Position numbers and translations under genes: made by a program
Notes under the pieces: generated by a model
Database searches by the model: none
Seen by the model: only the letters and a program-made list of their open reading frames with translations
What the model was told of the DNA's origin: nothing
NCBI RefSeq assembly: GCF_000348945.1
Contig: NZ_AOCK01000006.1
Location: 124,001-188,000 of the forward strand
DNA: 64,000 nucleotides
Source of the DNA: Paeniglutamicibacter gangotriensis Lz1y
GTDB taxonomy: Bacteria > Actinomycetota > Actinomycetes > Actinomycetales > Micrococcaceae
Direction: 5' to 3'
In this document: positions 44,653 to 53,194 of the stretch, in pieces
How the letters are laid out: each line of letters starts with the position of its first letter
Position numbering within the stretch: position 1 is the stretch's first letter

Positions 44653-45519
44653 GTTGGCTTCCTCCTGATTTGGGGTTGCCCCTGCCGGGTCCGGCGGGGT
44701 GGTCTTGGTGACCGTGCGTAGCGCCTCGGTCGTGCTGGTTACGGGGACGTAACTGGTGGTGGAGCGAACTTCGATGCGACCTTCGCCGAGGGACACGGCG
44801 CCGTTTGCCAGCGTCCATGACTGCTCGTAGATTTTGAAGGATTCGTCGGACTCGACTTCGAACCAGACCTTGGCGTCGTCGTAGTCGCGGATCCACACCC
44901 ATGTGCCTTCGTCGCCGTGCGCGGCCTTGAGGGCAGCCAGGATGAGTTGGCGTGTCTCGTTTGCCGTGGCCTCGATCGCGTGGCGGGTCAGTGCTGACTC
45001 GAGGACGGCGCTGATGTGCCCTCCGCGGCCTTCTGCCGTGACGTAGTCGACGCGATTCAGGGTGCTCGGGAGTAGCTTCTCCACGATCATTCCCTTGCGG
45101 CCTTCGACTTCACCTTCGGACATGATGGCGCTGGCGACGATGGAGTTGCCGATGGCGTCCTTCATGGCTGCGAGGTCTGCCCGCCAGCGGGGGAAGATGT
45201 TTGATTCCGCGAGCAGTGCCCCCTTTTCGCCGGTCTTGGGGTGGACGTAGTTCGGATCCCATCGGGCATCTTCGGCCAGGGCCGCGGCCAGCGTGGTGAT
45301 GGAGCCGACGGGCTGTTCGAAGCGGGCCATTTCGCCGTCATGGTCGATGTGCTGGCGCGTGCCCTTGGGGAACACTCGGTCGTAGGCCGCCTGCTCGAGG
45401 ACTTCGGCGGAGTAGTAGCCCGAGGATCCCCATCCGGGAGTGATGAGGGCGATGAGTTGGCGGCTGCCGGACAGCTCAACGGCGGTCGCGGTGGCTGCTT
45501 CTTTGATCAGAGTCGACAT
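44239..45519 (-). CDS. capsid maturation protease with C-terminal scaffold domain
   Basis: A 426-residue fusion. The N-terminal part (about 1-200: SGSRQLIALITPGWGSSGYYSAEVLEQAAYDRVFPKGTRQHIDHD... SNIFPRWRADLAAMKDAIGNSIVASAIMSEGEVEGRKGMIVEKLLPS) resembles phage prohead serine proteases with His and Ser candidates; about 290-426 is coiled-coil scaffold. AGGAGG precedes the ATG. Confidence 0.78.
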   Translation of the reverse strand: MSTLIKEAATATAVELSGSRQLIALITPGWGSSGYYSAEVLEQAAYDRVFPKGTRQHIDHDGEMARFEQPVGSITTLAAALAEDARWDPNYVHPKTGEKGALLAESNIFPRWRADLAAMKDAIGNSIVASAIMSEGEVEGRKGMIVEKLLPSTLNRVDYVTAEGRGGHISAVLESALTRHAIEATANETRQLILAALKAAHGDEGTWVWIRDYDDAKVWFEVESDESFKIYEQSWTLANGAVSLGEGRIEVRSTTSYVPVTSTTEALRTVTKTTPPDPAGATPNQEEANMATIDDKELADLRESASRATTAASELAEANKRADAAEAKVAESEAKATKATAEAIVAEAFGDTDAKVTRAALITAALAAEAFDPDKLRADATEAAAEIAVTHGAGTPRGVGETAKVTESGKTITSESIVSALHGKAA

Positions 45520-45541
45520 CGCGACCTCCTATGCTTGTGGG

Positions 45542-45709
45542 ATGGCTATTGATGATGCGAACGATGCCGCTGGTGTGCCTGGGGAATGCCCCGAACATGC
45601 TTGGAAGCTGCACGGCGTCTACCTGCGCATGAGTGGCGGGTCCATGTCCGTGGAGTGCAAATGGTGCGGCGCGATCCAGTACGAGCCATCCCTAAGCGAC
45701 GGGACGTAG
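45542..45709 (+). CDS. small zinc-finger protein on the opposite strand
   Basis: A 55-residue protein, MAIDDANDAAGVPGECPEHAWKLHGVY then SVECKWCGAIQYEPSLSDGT. Cys and His in CPEH and the CKWC pair make a probable zinc ribbon. TATGCT (45530-45535) lies six bases before the ATG and there is no ribosome site: a leaderless mRNA. It sits between the protease and MuF genes and overlaps the MuF 3' end by 18 bases. Role unknown. Confidence 0.65.
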   Translation: MAIDDANDAAGVPGECPEHAWKLHGVYLRMSGGSMSVECKWCGAIQYEPSLSDGT

Positions 45710-46738
45710 CTCCTTCACGCGGGTGTTCGTCATGGAGTCCCGCCATCCTGGCGTTTCAACACGCTTCGTGAGGTCCGCCCATTCGATGTCGCCGTCCTGC
45801 AGCATCTTGAGCTTCGTCGGCCCCATGATGTGGCGTTGGGAATCCTCGGTGAGGTTGTCGAACCATGCCTCAGAGTCCGGGATCGCGTCCTCGGGCTCGT
45901 CGATATCGAAGCCGAGGTCCCGCCATGACTTCGTTTTGTCGATGCGTGCGCAGCGGCCTTGGTGGTGGTCGATGGGTCCGAACTCGTCGACGGGGTGGAA
46001 GGTGCCGTGGTTTGCGAGGCAGGACGGGCACGTGCGCCCGTCTAGGGATGCGGACCAGAACCAGCCGGTAAGTAAGTCCTTGTTCTGCTGCGCGGCTGTT
46101 AGGGCACCGTTCCTGTGCGCGTCCAAGAGTTCTGTTCGGGCGATGGTCGCCGCCCGGGTGAGACCCCCATTGAACTGGCCCTCGGCGCCCCGGAGGATGC
46201 GGCGGGCCGTGGTGCGCGGATTATCTCCCACGGCGATGGCTCTCACGAGTTCCCGCTTCATCATCCGCTCAACATCAGCAGGCAGTGGCCGGGACAGTGC
46301 GTGGATCTGCTCGGTGGAGCGCAGCACGATCGCGTCCAGTGCGGTCTTGGACATCGCATCGAAGTTGATGGCCACACCCGCGGCGTTCGGTGGCAGTTGC
46401 GACCGGGACACAGCGAGGTGAGTGTCGGCGGCATCCAGTACAGCGGACGCCAGGTCGTTGGTGACGGTGACCCGAGTTTGTGCGGCCAGCTCGTCCAGTG
46501 TGGTGCGAGCCTGCCGTAGAGCATCCTTGAGACGGCGTGACTTTGCCACCTTGGAGTAGGGGACGCGGGTCTTGCCGTCCCCGATGACCTCGAGCAACGC
46601 TTCGTGAAACTCAGGACCGAGGGAGTCCCAGGCGTCTACCCATGCTCGGGTGATCGCGACGATCTGCTCGTTGGACATGGTTCGGAGCCGGCGTTTGGTG
46701 TCGGCAGCGATCAGCAGTGTTTCATCCGTGATCGCCAC
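45692..46738 (-). CDS. MuF-like minor head protein
   Basis: A 348-residue protein with the phage Mu gpF/SPP1 gp7 motif at about 200-270: ARTELLDAHRNGALTAAQQNKDLLTGWFWSASLDGRTCPSCLANHGTFHPVDEF...DHHQGRCARI. Cys pairs and His in it are conserved. It follows the portal gene and is packed in small numbers inside the head. GTG start. Confidence 0.9.
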   Translation of the reverse strand: MAITDETLLIAADTKRRLRTMSNEQIVAITRAWVDAWDSLGPEFHEALLEVIGDGKTRVPYSKVAKSRRLKDALRQARTTLDELAAQTRVTVTNDLASAVLDAADTHLAVSRSQLPPNAAGVAINFDAMSKTALDAIVLRSTEQIHALSRPLPADVERMMKRELVRAIAVGDNPRTTARRILRGAEGQFNGGLTRAATIARTELLDAHRNGALTAAQQNKDLLTGWFWSASLDGRTCPSCLANHGTFHPVDEFGPIDHHQGRCARIDKTKSWRDLGFDIDEPEDAIPDSEAWFDNLTEDSQRHIMGPTKLKMLQDGDIEWADLTKRVETPGWRDSMTNTRVKELRPVA

Positions 46739-46752
46739 CGCGCACCTACTTC

Positions 46753-48315
46753 CTACTGCAGCACCTTGGCCGGGTCTTCGCCGCGGCGGAACGCGTCCGC
46801 AGCAGCCTGCCCAGCCGTAACCGTTGGGTCGATGAAGTTTCCGTCATCGTCCTTCATTTCCTCAAGCCACTCATCCACGTCACGGATCTTGAGTGCCCGC
46901 ATCATCTGCTCAGCTATCAGCAGCGGTGGGACATGGCCATTGGCTGCCACGAGAGCGTCCATGACCACGTCCAGCGGGATCTCTTCGAGGTCCGGGTACG
47001 TGATCGTCAGTGTCATGTCCTGCGGGCGCGGCAACCGGACCCGGAGGCGGTCATCGTCCCGCTCCACAGTGCCCTTGAGCGGGCCGCGGGGTGCGATGAC
47101 TGCTTGTTCGATGACGTAGCCGAGGATCTGCCGGCGCGCTTCCCGCCACACTTCTTGACGGGACTGCATTTCCAGCCGGGTTGGTCGGTCCAGCGTCTCG
47201 GCCACGGCACGGGCCCCGGTCTGCCCGGGATCGGACAGGATCATCGTTACCGGGAGGCCCATCGCACTGGCGACCATGGCCGCCAATGGCTTCGCCGACT
47301 CGGAGTCCAGGGTGGCGCCGGACTTCGGCACCGCCTCGAACTTGTTGTCCTCCGAAGCGTTCACCGTGGACCCGGCGGGCTGCTGTTGCAGTGCCGCGAG
47401 CTGTTGGCGGCGCTTCTGCGCATCCGACTTCTTCCCACCCACGTTCTGCCACGCAATCCGCGACAACGACTTCATGAGCAAAGCCCAGTCCTCAAGGAAC
47501 TCCTTGAACCCGCGAGCCCACGGCAACGCAGCATAAGCGTCACCGATACCGAACTTCCACCCATTCAAGGCGTTGACCTTGATGTGGTAGATCGGGGCAT
47601 CCCACATGACCTCGACGGACTCCGTGGAACCGCCCTGCTGAATCCGCTTCTGCCGAGCCAAAGGCCGGTAAGAGATGTCCGGGTAGTAGGCCTTGCGTTG
47701 GACCTCACGGCCGTTCTGGTCAGCCTCCACCCATGTGCGCAGGTAGAACCAGGTCGTGGTCTTGTCGCCGGGCTTCGTGATCTTGTCCTCGACCTCGTCG
47801 AAGTCGATCAGACGGGGCTTCACACGGCCGGTGAGTGGGTTCGTGAAGAGGCTGAAGAACACGTTGCCGTCAGTGGTCAACGAGTCTTCGTTACGTTCGT
47901 TCGCTTGCGCACCAGAGAACACTTCGCGGACCTCGGGATCATCCAACCATTCTTGGATCAGCCCGTTGACGTCCTGGGCGCCGTTAGTGCCGTCGCCGGT
48001 GGCATTGGTGCCGCAGCCTTGCCCGTGCACGTAGGCGCCGCGCAGCTTCCCAGCGCGCTTGATCAGGGGGTTGGCCACGAGGAACACCCGCGCAAGCTCG
48101 GCTGAGGTCTTCAAGCCCTGCCGGGAGAACTCCTGCGCCGCATCCTGCGTGATCTTCTGCCAGCCCACATCCTCCCGCGCCATGATCAGCGCAGAATAGG
48201 ACTCAGTCAGTTCCTCGAGGCGGTGCCCCATCGTCGCCAGCGTTCCCGTGGCAACCAGCTCCTTGCCCTCGGGCACGCCAGCCTCACGGAGGCCAAGCAC
48301 TTCTAGAATGCCCAC
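46753..48315 (-). CDS. portal protein
   Basis: A 520-residue protein beginning VGILEVLGLREAGVPEGKEL, with portal-type segments DDPEVREVFSGAQANERNEDSLTTDGNVFFSLF, IYHIKVNALNGWKFGIGDAYAALPWARGFKEFLEDWALLMKSL and AMVASAMGLPVTMILSDP. GTG 48315 follows GGAGG with five-base spacing. It forms the dodecameric DNA gate between terminase and head. Confidence 0.9.
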   Translation of the reverse strand: MGILEVLGLREAGVPEGKELVATGTLATMGHRLEELTESYSALIMAREDVGWQKITQDAAQEFSRQGLKTSAELARVFLVANPLIKRAGKLRGAYVHGQGCGTNATGDGTNGAQDVNGLIQEWLDDPEVREVFSGAQANERNEDSLTTDGNVFFSLFTNPLTGRVKPRLIDFDEVEDKITKPGDKTTTWFYLRTWVEADQNGREVQRKAYYPDISYRPLARQKRIQQGGSTESVEVMWDAPIYHIKVNALNGWKFGIGDAYAALPWARGFKEFLEDWALLMKSLSRIAWQNVGGKKSDAQKRRQQLAALQQQPAGSTVNASEDNKFEAVPKSGATLDSESAKPLAAMVASAMGLPVTMILSDPGQTGARAVAETLDRPTRLEMQSRQEVWREARRQILGYVIEQAVIAPRGPLKGTVERDDDRLRVRLPRPQDMTLTITYPDLEEIPLDVVMDALVAANGHVPPLLIAEQMMRALKIRDVDEWLEEMKDDDGNFIDPTVTAGQAAADAFRRGEDPAKVLQ

Positions 48316-48328
48316 GGGCACCTCCAAT

Positions 48329-49858
48329 TTAGACAGGGGAGAAAAGGAATCCACGGTCGTCATAGTCGTCGTAGACGTCATGGTTGACGAACTGCTGATC
48401 CGGGGACAACAGCGGCATAAGCAACAGGCGATTGATGGCCTGCGACAGCGCGTCCACCGTGTCATCGTGCTTGCTGGGGAAGTTCACGAGCTCTTCGCGA
48501 AGATCCTCAACGTTCGGCAGCAGCTTCGCGGTCGGGAGAACAATGTTCTTCGAGAACGCTAACGGCGACACGGCAGAGGCGCGGGCCGACTTCGACCCCT
48601 CGGGTTCAATTGGGATCAGGCCCATGATCTGCTGCTGTAGCGCGTTGATGACGGCAGGCCCATTGGCCTTGTTTTCCACGAATACCTGAATGCATTGCGG
48701 CCACTTGGCTTTCATGGCCAGCATTGCTTCGCAGGTGTCGTTGAAGTTCATCCGGCGCCGGACTTGATCCAGCAGATACGCGGTGTTGCCAACGCGGAGC
48801 CACACCTGCCCGACAACAAAGTCGGCGTTCTTCCCATCGGAAAAGGTCAAATCCCACGAGGCGGCTAGCTCGGTATCCTGTCGACCGATGCCGGGGATGA
48901 TGTGTGCGCCATCCTCGCGGACAGTCCACATCGGCTCGTCGTAGGTCGCCCAGTCGCGGGGGAAGATGCCGCCCTCGTCCGGAGTAGGGGAGCCCTGATA
49001 AAGAGCTGCCCACGAGCGGGGCCCGGTGTCACGCTTGCGGCGCTCCCACTGGGCTTCGGTCATCCCGCGGGTGGTTTCCATCCACTCGCCGGGCTCACGG
49101 CCCAGCGGGTCGGTCTCGCCAAGTTCTGGGCGGTGGTTCGCTTGGGCGGGAATGTTGACTACCCGCCATTCCTCACCGCCGTTCTCGGCTTTGAGGACTT
49201 TCCCGCCAAGATCCTCCGTTGCCCAACGGGTCATCACGAGGATGGCCGGGGCGCCGGGGGCGAGGCGGGTCATGGCGACTTCACGCCACCAGTCCCAGTT
49301 GCGCTCCTGGTACCGCTCGGAGTCCGCATCTTCGCGGCCCTTGACGGGGTCATCCACGATCATGAGCTCGGAAGGCCGGCCAGTCAGGGATGAGCCAACG
49401 CCCGCGGTGAACACGCCACCGAGGTGGCCGTCTAGCTGCCATTCGGACTGTGATGCGACGTCGTTGCGGACCTTGAGGCCGCCCATGTCGTCGCCGTGCT
49501 CGGTGACGTCGTCGCGGATGACCCGGCCCCAGCGGCGGGCGGTGTCGGTGTTGTACGAACAGACCGTGATTCGGGTGTCCGGGTTCTGGGAGAGTGCCCA
49601 CGCGGCGAACCGGCGGACAGCTCGTTGAGATTTTCCAGCCTGAGGCGGGCAGGAAATGATGAGGCGGGCATCGGGCGTGTTCCATGCCCAGACCAGCGCC
49701 TCGTCGAAGATCTTCATGGTGGGCGTCTGGACCGTTTTGGGATCCAGTGCCACGGCCATTTCGCCGGGCGTATCCCACTTCGGAATGAGGGGTTCGAAGG
49801 CCTTGATGGCGTGCTCTATCCAGTCCAGGTTCACGGCTACCTCACCGCTTCCGGTCAT
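48329..49858 (-). CDS. terminase large subunit
   Basis: A 509-residue packaging motor. ATPase: Walker A ISCPPQAGKS near residue 70, Walker B LMIVDDPVKG near 167, then a T-rich coupling segment. Nuclease: Asp in SWDLTFSDGKNADFVVGQ, and FPSKHDDTVDALSQAINRL near the end. It cuts and pumps phage DNA through the portal. Its small partner may be the gene at 52383-53081. Confidence 0.95.
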   Translation of the reverse strand: MTGSGEVAVNLDWIEHAIKAFEPLIPKWDTPGEMAVALDPKTVQTPTMKIFDEALVWAWNTPDARLIISCPPQAGKSQRAVRRFAAWALSQNPDTRITVCSYNTDTARRWGRVIRDDVTEHGDDMGGLKVRNDVASQSEWQLDGHLGGVFTAGVGSSLTGRPSELMIVDDPVKGREDADSERYQERNWDWWREVAMTRLAPGAPAILVMTRWATEDLGGKVLKAENGGEEWRVVNIPAQANHRPELGETDPLGREPGEWMETTRGMTEAQWERRKRDTGPRSWAALYQGSPTPDEGGIFPRDWATYDEPMWTVREDGAHIIPGIGRQDTELAASWDLTFSDGKNADFVVGQVWLRVGNTAYLLDQVRRRMNFNDTCEAMLAMKAKWPQCIQVFVENKANGPAVINALQQQIMGLIPIEPEGSKSARASAVSPLAFSKNIVLPTAKLLPNVEDLREELVNFPSKHDDTVDALSQAINRLLLMPLLSPDQQFVNHDVYDDYDDRGFLFSPV

Positions 49859-50116
49859 TCAAGCGTGTTGACGTCGGTACGTCCGCGGTTGTTGTCGCTA
49901 GGCGGTGTCGCGGCTTGCTCCCCACTCCGGGGGCCGGCAACCTGCGTGCGATCGTGTTGTGTTGTCGGCTCGTTGGCCGCCGTCAAGGGTGGTCCCGGTG
50001 GTGAGTCAGCTCTGGTCTGTGGAAGGTTTTAGCCTGATTTCCACCGGGAAGTTGTTGGGCCCGCACGTTGGGCTTGGTTGATGTCAGTCATTGTCGGCTT
50101 GCTGTGCGGGCCTCGT
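49859..50116 (-). other. region before terL with a possible broken small ORF
   Basis: No intact gene. Leftward, a frame ending at TGA that overlaps the terL ATG (ATGA) runs back through TAANEPTTQHDRTQVAGPRSG to an in-frame TAA; beyond that TAA the same frame opens with MTDINQAQRAGPTTSRWKSG from an ATG without ribosome site. It may be a decayed or non-coding leader. Confidence 0.3.
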
Positions 50117-50186
50117 GGGTTCGGCAGGAGTTGAACCTGCGCGCTGGGTTGCGATCCCATGCTCTACCAACTGAGCTACGATCCCT
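50117..50186 (-). tRNA. phage tRNA-like gene, anticodon CGC
   Basis: About 70 nt: acceptor GGGATCG/CGAACCC (one A-A mismatch), T8-A9, D stem GCTC/GAGC, loop ATCGCAA with U33 and anticodon CGC (reads GCG, Ala), T arm GCAGG-TTCAACT-CCTGC, discriminator A, no encoded CCA. The anticodon stem is four clear pairs and the variable loop is short. The third acceptor pair is G-C, not the G-U that marks alanine tRNAs. It lies just before terL in the late transcript. Confidence 0.75.
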
Positions 50187-50190
50187 TGTG

Positions 50191-50217
50191 CTTGGCCGCC
50201 TCATGTGCGGCCAAGCT
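50191..50217 (-). terminator. hairpin beside the tRNA-like gene
   Basis: A perfect 10-bp stem GCTTGGCCGC/GCGGCCAAGC with a seven-base loop, five bases upstream (in the leftward sense) of the tRNA-like gene. It may be a processing signal or attenuator. The remainder of 50218-50479 holds no convincing gene. Confidence 0.5.
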
Positions 50218-50479
50218 CTATTCAGTTATGTCCACCAGTGGGCCTGCGAGTGCATCGAACCCTCGCCCGGCTTCTGTTCGGGCGTCTGGTGGTGTTTCCC
50301 CCGCACGCGTTCGCGAAAACATGATGTGCGGGAAGTGTTGGCGTGTGGCCGGTTGCTGGTCATTGCCGTCCGGAGGCCCCTTGGGGGTGGGCGGGTCCGC
50401 AGCTCGTCAGCGCTATTGTCGATAGGTTCCGGCCACACACGCGTGTTGAATATCGAGCCAGTGATCCGATATTGATTTC

Positions 50480-50541
50480 ATCTTAGGGACAGTTGGGCGG
50501 TTTTGTCTACTTCAAGTCGACATGTTGCCTTATTGGAGTAG
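50480..50541 (-). promoter_or_regulatory. predicted late promoter with paired 13-bp operators
   Basis: Leftward: TAGACA (50509-50504), 18-bp spacer, TAAGAT (50485-50480), pointing at the tRNA and terminase operon. Operator copies CTACTTCAAGTCG (50507-50519) and CTTATTGGAGTAG (50529-50541) start 22 bp apart; the first overlaps the -35 box. The same spacing is seen at 55502/55524. Confidence 0.55.
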
Positions 50542-51319
50542 ATGGTTTTGGCATGACTGCGAGTACGGCGGCGGGTGAATATCCCTCCGTGCGGGTTCGG
50601 AGGTCGCAGACTGGTGCGAGCTTGCCGCGGGTGACCCACTTTTTGGCGGTGTCGTAGCGGATGTGGATTCCGTAGGCTTTGAGGGCTCGGATGATTTGTG
50701 GGAGTGGTGCGAGTACGTGCCAGGCGCGGCTGATCTTCGCTTCGATGCGTTCCCGGGCACTGTGTGTGCTGCGGCAGGTGTCGCATTTGGCTTGGTCGTC
50801 GCCTTCCCTGCCGATGATCTGGCCGGCGCACCTCACGATGGTGTGCTCTTCCCAGACTGGTGCCCCGCATTCGCCGAGCAGCAGTTTGGGGGCTTGGCGG
50901 TCGGCTGCGTTGATGACACTACGCTCTGCGGCCCGTAGCTCTTGCAGGATGGTGTTGGCGTGTTCGTTTCCACGGATGAGGCCGATGTGAGCGCGCAGGA
51001 ACATTCCCGCGGCGATGGTGTCGACCGGGGCCGGCTTGCCCTGCGCTTCCCCGATCATGCCCGCCCAGTACCGGATGGCCTCTTGGTAGTCGCGAACGCG
51101 GTCGCTCATGTCCACGCTGTACGGCAGTCCGGGGGCCTCTTGCCCACCGCCACCGCCACCGATAGGCGCAGGGGCTACCGCGGTGTTCGTCAATGTACCC
51201 CCGGCCGTGTTCAGGGTGCTGCGGACGCGGGACAGGATCCGACGCAGATCATCGGCTCCCGTGTTGCAGAGCGTGAGGCCTGCCGGGAGGTCAGCTTCGC
51301 AGTGTGTGCACTCGGTCAT
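50507..51319 (-). CDS. zinc-ribbon phage protein with possible C-terminal HTH
   Basis: A 270-residue protein. MTECTHCEADLPAGLTLC forms one Cys cluster; LLLGECGAPVWEEHTIVRCAGQ...AKCDTCRSTHS a second. The C-terminus (RAWHVLAPLPQIIRALKAYGIHIRYDTAKKWVTRGKLAPV) looks like a small helix-turn-helix that reads TAKKWVTRGKL as a recognition element. A Gly-rich run is around residue 55. GGAGG precedes ATG 51319. It could be a DNA-binding regulator of late genes; unproven. Confidence 0.65.
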   Translation of the reverse strand: MTECTHCEADLPAGLTLCNTGADDLRRILSRVRSTLNTAGGTLTNTAVAPAPIGGGGGGQEAPGLPYSVDMSDRVRDYQEAIRYWAGMIGEAQGKPAPVDTIAAGMFLRAHIGLIRGNEHANTILQELRAAERSVINAADRQAPKLLLGECGAPVWEEHTIVRCAGQIIGREGDDQAKCDTCRSTHSARERIEAKISRAWHVLAPLPQIIRALKAYGIHIRYDTAKKWVTRGKLAPVCDLRTRTEGYSPAAVLAVMPKPSTPIRQHVDLK

Positions 51320-51468
51320 GCGTAGAACCTCCGGAGGTGTTCGGCCTGCTCGGCCTTGATGGATTCGGCACATGGCCATTCGGTTTCGTATGGGTGTTGG
51401 TGGCAGTGGGGTGGGCCAAGGTCGGGCACGCAGTTGCACGGCATGTGCTTGGCGTCTCGGGCGGTCAC
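51316..51468 (-). CDS. Cys/His-rich small protein
   Basis: A 50-residue protein, VTARDAKHMPCNCVPDLGPPHCHQHPYETEWPCAESIK... with four Cys and four His in its middle, likely metal-binding. GTG start overlaps the previous stop (GTGA) and its own stop overlaps the next ATG (ATGA). Confidence 0.6.
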   Translation of the reverse strand: MTARDAKHMPCNCVPDLGPPHCHQHPYETEWPCAESIKAEQAEHLRRFYA

Positions 51469-51698
51469 TTCCACCAGCCTTTGAAGGGCCGGCGTCCGTA
51501 TCCGGTGTAGAGCGTGGGGTAGTTTGGCGCTTGGAATCTCGGCGGGCCGGGTTCCTCCCAGCCGTGCCGAGTCCATAGGGTCCGGCCGCAGCGGTCACAG
51601 CAGACGCCGGTTGAGCCCGACTCGGAGTAGCACCCGGTGTCCTTGTGGCCCTTGCGTTGGCATTGCTGCCTCACTACCCATTCGCGCAGGCGGCTCAC
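51465..51698 (-). CDS. small zinc-ribbon protein
   Basis: A 77-residue basic protein, MSRLREWVVRQQCQRKGHKDTGCYSESGSTGVCCDRCGRTLWTRHGWEEPG. Two Cys sets about 20 residues apart make a zinc ribbon. The pattern resembles small actinophage proteins of unknown role. Confidence 0.65.
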   Translation of the reverse strand: MSRLREWVVRQQCQRKGHKDTGCYSESGSTGVCCDRCGRTLWTRHGWEEPGPPRFQAPNYPTLYTGYGRRPFKGWWK

Positions 51699-51949
51699 TC
51701 CGCCACCTCTACGATGCTGTCTGGGTTCAGCATCAGGTCAAGGTCGGGGATCAGCGTGACCACAGTCCTTGCCTGCCCCGGTACCCACTGGATGTCGCCC
51801 GGGCTGGGGAACATGCGGCTGTCGTCGATCATGTCCCGCTTGTGGGAGACCATGAGCAGGACGCCCGTGACGGTGGCACCGCCGCCGGTCACGGTGACGG
51901 TCTTCCCGGTGTGTTCGTGGGTCAGGCTGCCTGCTGTTGTCTGGCTCAT
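51695..51949 (-). CDS. small phage protein
   Basis: An 84-residue beta-rich protein (MSQTTAGSLTHEHTGKTVTVTGGGATVTGVLLMVSHKRD...). AAGGA is upstream of ATG 51949; ATGA overlaps at both ends. No family recognised; shape suggests a small beta barrel. Confidence 0.62.
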   Translation of the reverse strand: MSQTTAGSLTHEHTGKTVTVTGGGATVTGVLLMVSHKRDMIDDSRMFPSPGDIQWVPGQARTVVTLIPDLDLMLNPDSIVEVAE

Positions 51950-52386
51950 CGGGGGAGTCCTTTCCAGTTGACGGGTGGGCCGGGGTCTTCCCCGCGTAGC
52001 CGTTGGTTGAGTCGTCGGTTGAGTTCCTGGTCGGGGGTTTCCCCGAACCTGTTCCACGGGCGGATGCCGTAGCCGCCGTAGTGCGGGCGGGCAGCCGTGG
52101 CGATCCCCTCGAGGATGGTCTTGATTTCGTCGAGGTTGGCGCCCGTGGTCGCGGCGGCTTCCTTGGCGATCTGGTCGATCTTGATCATGGCCGCAGATGC
52201 GTGGTCGACGGTGGCTTGCACCTTGGTCATCGCAGTCTCGAATGGTGTGGCGCGATCCCAGTTGATGCCGCGGAGGGCGCGCATGAATTTGCTGGTATCT
52301 ACCGCAATCTCAAGCTCTACGATGGTCGGTTTGCGGGGGACCATTCGCACTCTTCCTTCTTGGATCATCCGAGGGTAGTTGCTCAT
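51946..52386 (-). CDS. phage protein of unknown function
   Basis: A 146-residue protein, mostly helical in the middle (FETAMTKVQATVDHASAAMIKIDQIAKEAAATTGANLDEIKTILEGIATAA) with a basic C-terminus. Lies between terminase-small-like and other small genes with ATGA overlaps. Not recognised. Confidence 0.62.
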   Translation of the reverse strand: MSNYPRMIQEGRVRMVPRKPTIVELEIAVDTSKFMRALRGINWDRATPFETAMTKVQATVDHASAAMIKIDQIAKEAAATTGANLDEIKTILEGIATAARPHYGGYGIRPWNRFGETPDQELNRRLNQRLRGEDPGPPVNWKGLPR

Positions 52387-53081
52387 TGGGCGTCTCCGGT
52401 GAGTTGTCGTAGGGCTTGTGGGACGAGCACGGGGATGAGTGCGGCTTGTTCGGTTGTGAGGTTGAGGCCGTCGAGGATCTGGCGAATAGCACCAGCCACC
52501 GCGCCGCCCTGGCTCTCGGCAAGTCTTACCCTGCGATCTTCCACCCCGGCCTTGAGTGCCATGGTGATCCAGTTCGCCAGTTGGTTCTCGGCTTCCCGGA
52601 GTAGCTTCCACCAGACGGACTGATCGGCCCGGTGTTCCTTGACATCAATCGGTCCTTCTGGGCCTAAGCCTTCGCGATGAGACGCAAGGCCCCAGACTAG
52701 TTCTTCGTCTTCGAGTGCCTGGACTTTGCTTCTCAGCCATTGCACCTCAGCATTTTTGGCGCGGATCAGGTTGAGCAGTGTCTCGACTGGGTGTTCTCTT
52801 GGGGCTTCTGGGTCGATGCGGCCGAGGATGCCGCGTGCGTTGGTCTCAATGACGCGTTCCTTGGCTTTCTGGGCTACGGCGGGGGCTTTGGCTCCGTGTC
52901 TTCCGCAGCGGGTGGCCCCGTTGATGGGTGGGGCTCCGCAGGGTTCCTGGTCTTTGCGTTTCTTGGCTCCGCAGATCGTCTTGCCGTTCACTACCTGCCC
53001 GGGCGCGTAGGTCGGGTCACCCTTCCACTTCGCGACGACCGCGGCCACCGTCCCGTCATCGGTGACGCGTGCTGGCTTCAT
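52383..53081 (-). CDS. terminase small subunit-like protein
   Basis: A 232-residue protein. The N-terminus holds a zinc-knuckle-like CGAKKRKDQEPCGAPPINGATRCGRHG, frequent in actinophage small terminases and related packaging proteins; the rest is helical (ETLLNLIRAKNAEVQWLRSKVQALEDEELVWGL) and ends in a helix-rich tail. It lies upstream of terL but separated by about 3 kb. DNA-recognition role is inferred. Confidence 0.65.
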   Translation of the reverse strand: MKPARVTDDGTVAAVVAKWKGDPTYAPGQVVNGKTICGAKKRKDQEPCGAPPINGATRCGRHGAKAPAVAQKAKERVIETNARGILGRIDPEAPREHPVETLLNLIRAKNAEVQWLRSKVQALEDEELVWGLASHREGLGPEGPIDVKEHRADQSVWWKLLREAENQLANWITMALKAGVEDRRVRLAESQGGAVAGAIRQILDGLNLTTEQAALIPVLVPQALRQLTGDAQ

Positions 53082-53194
53082 AACTTCTCCCCGCATTCGC
53101 AGACTCGTGTGGTGATGACTTGGAAGTAACCGGGCGATGACCACATTTGTTTAGAGTCGTGGCGTAGGATCACGCGGTGCCACCACCACTTCAT
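53078..53194 (-). CDS. 38-residue phage protein
   Basis: MKWWWHRVILRHDSKQMWSS then PGYFQVITTRVCECGEKL. ATGA overlaps at both ends (start with the previous stop, stop with the small-terminase ATG) support translation. The C-x-C-G end could bind metal with another protein. Not recognised. Confidence 0.55.
   Translation of the reverse strand: MKWWWHRVILRHDSKQMWSSPGYFQVITTRVCECGEKL

Noticed and set aside
50230-50280. Second tRNA or tmRNA 3' end, suggested by GGGTTCGATGCACTC on the minus strand
   Set aside because: No matching D arm, acceptor stem or tmRNA 5' end could be found.
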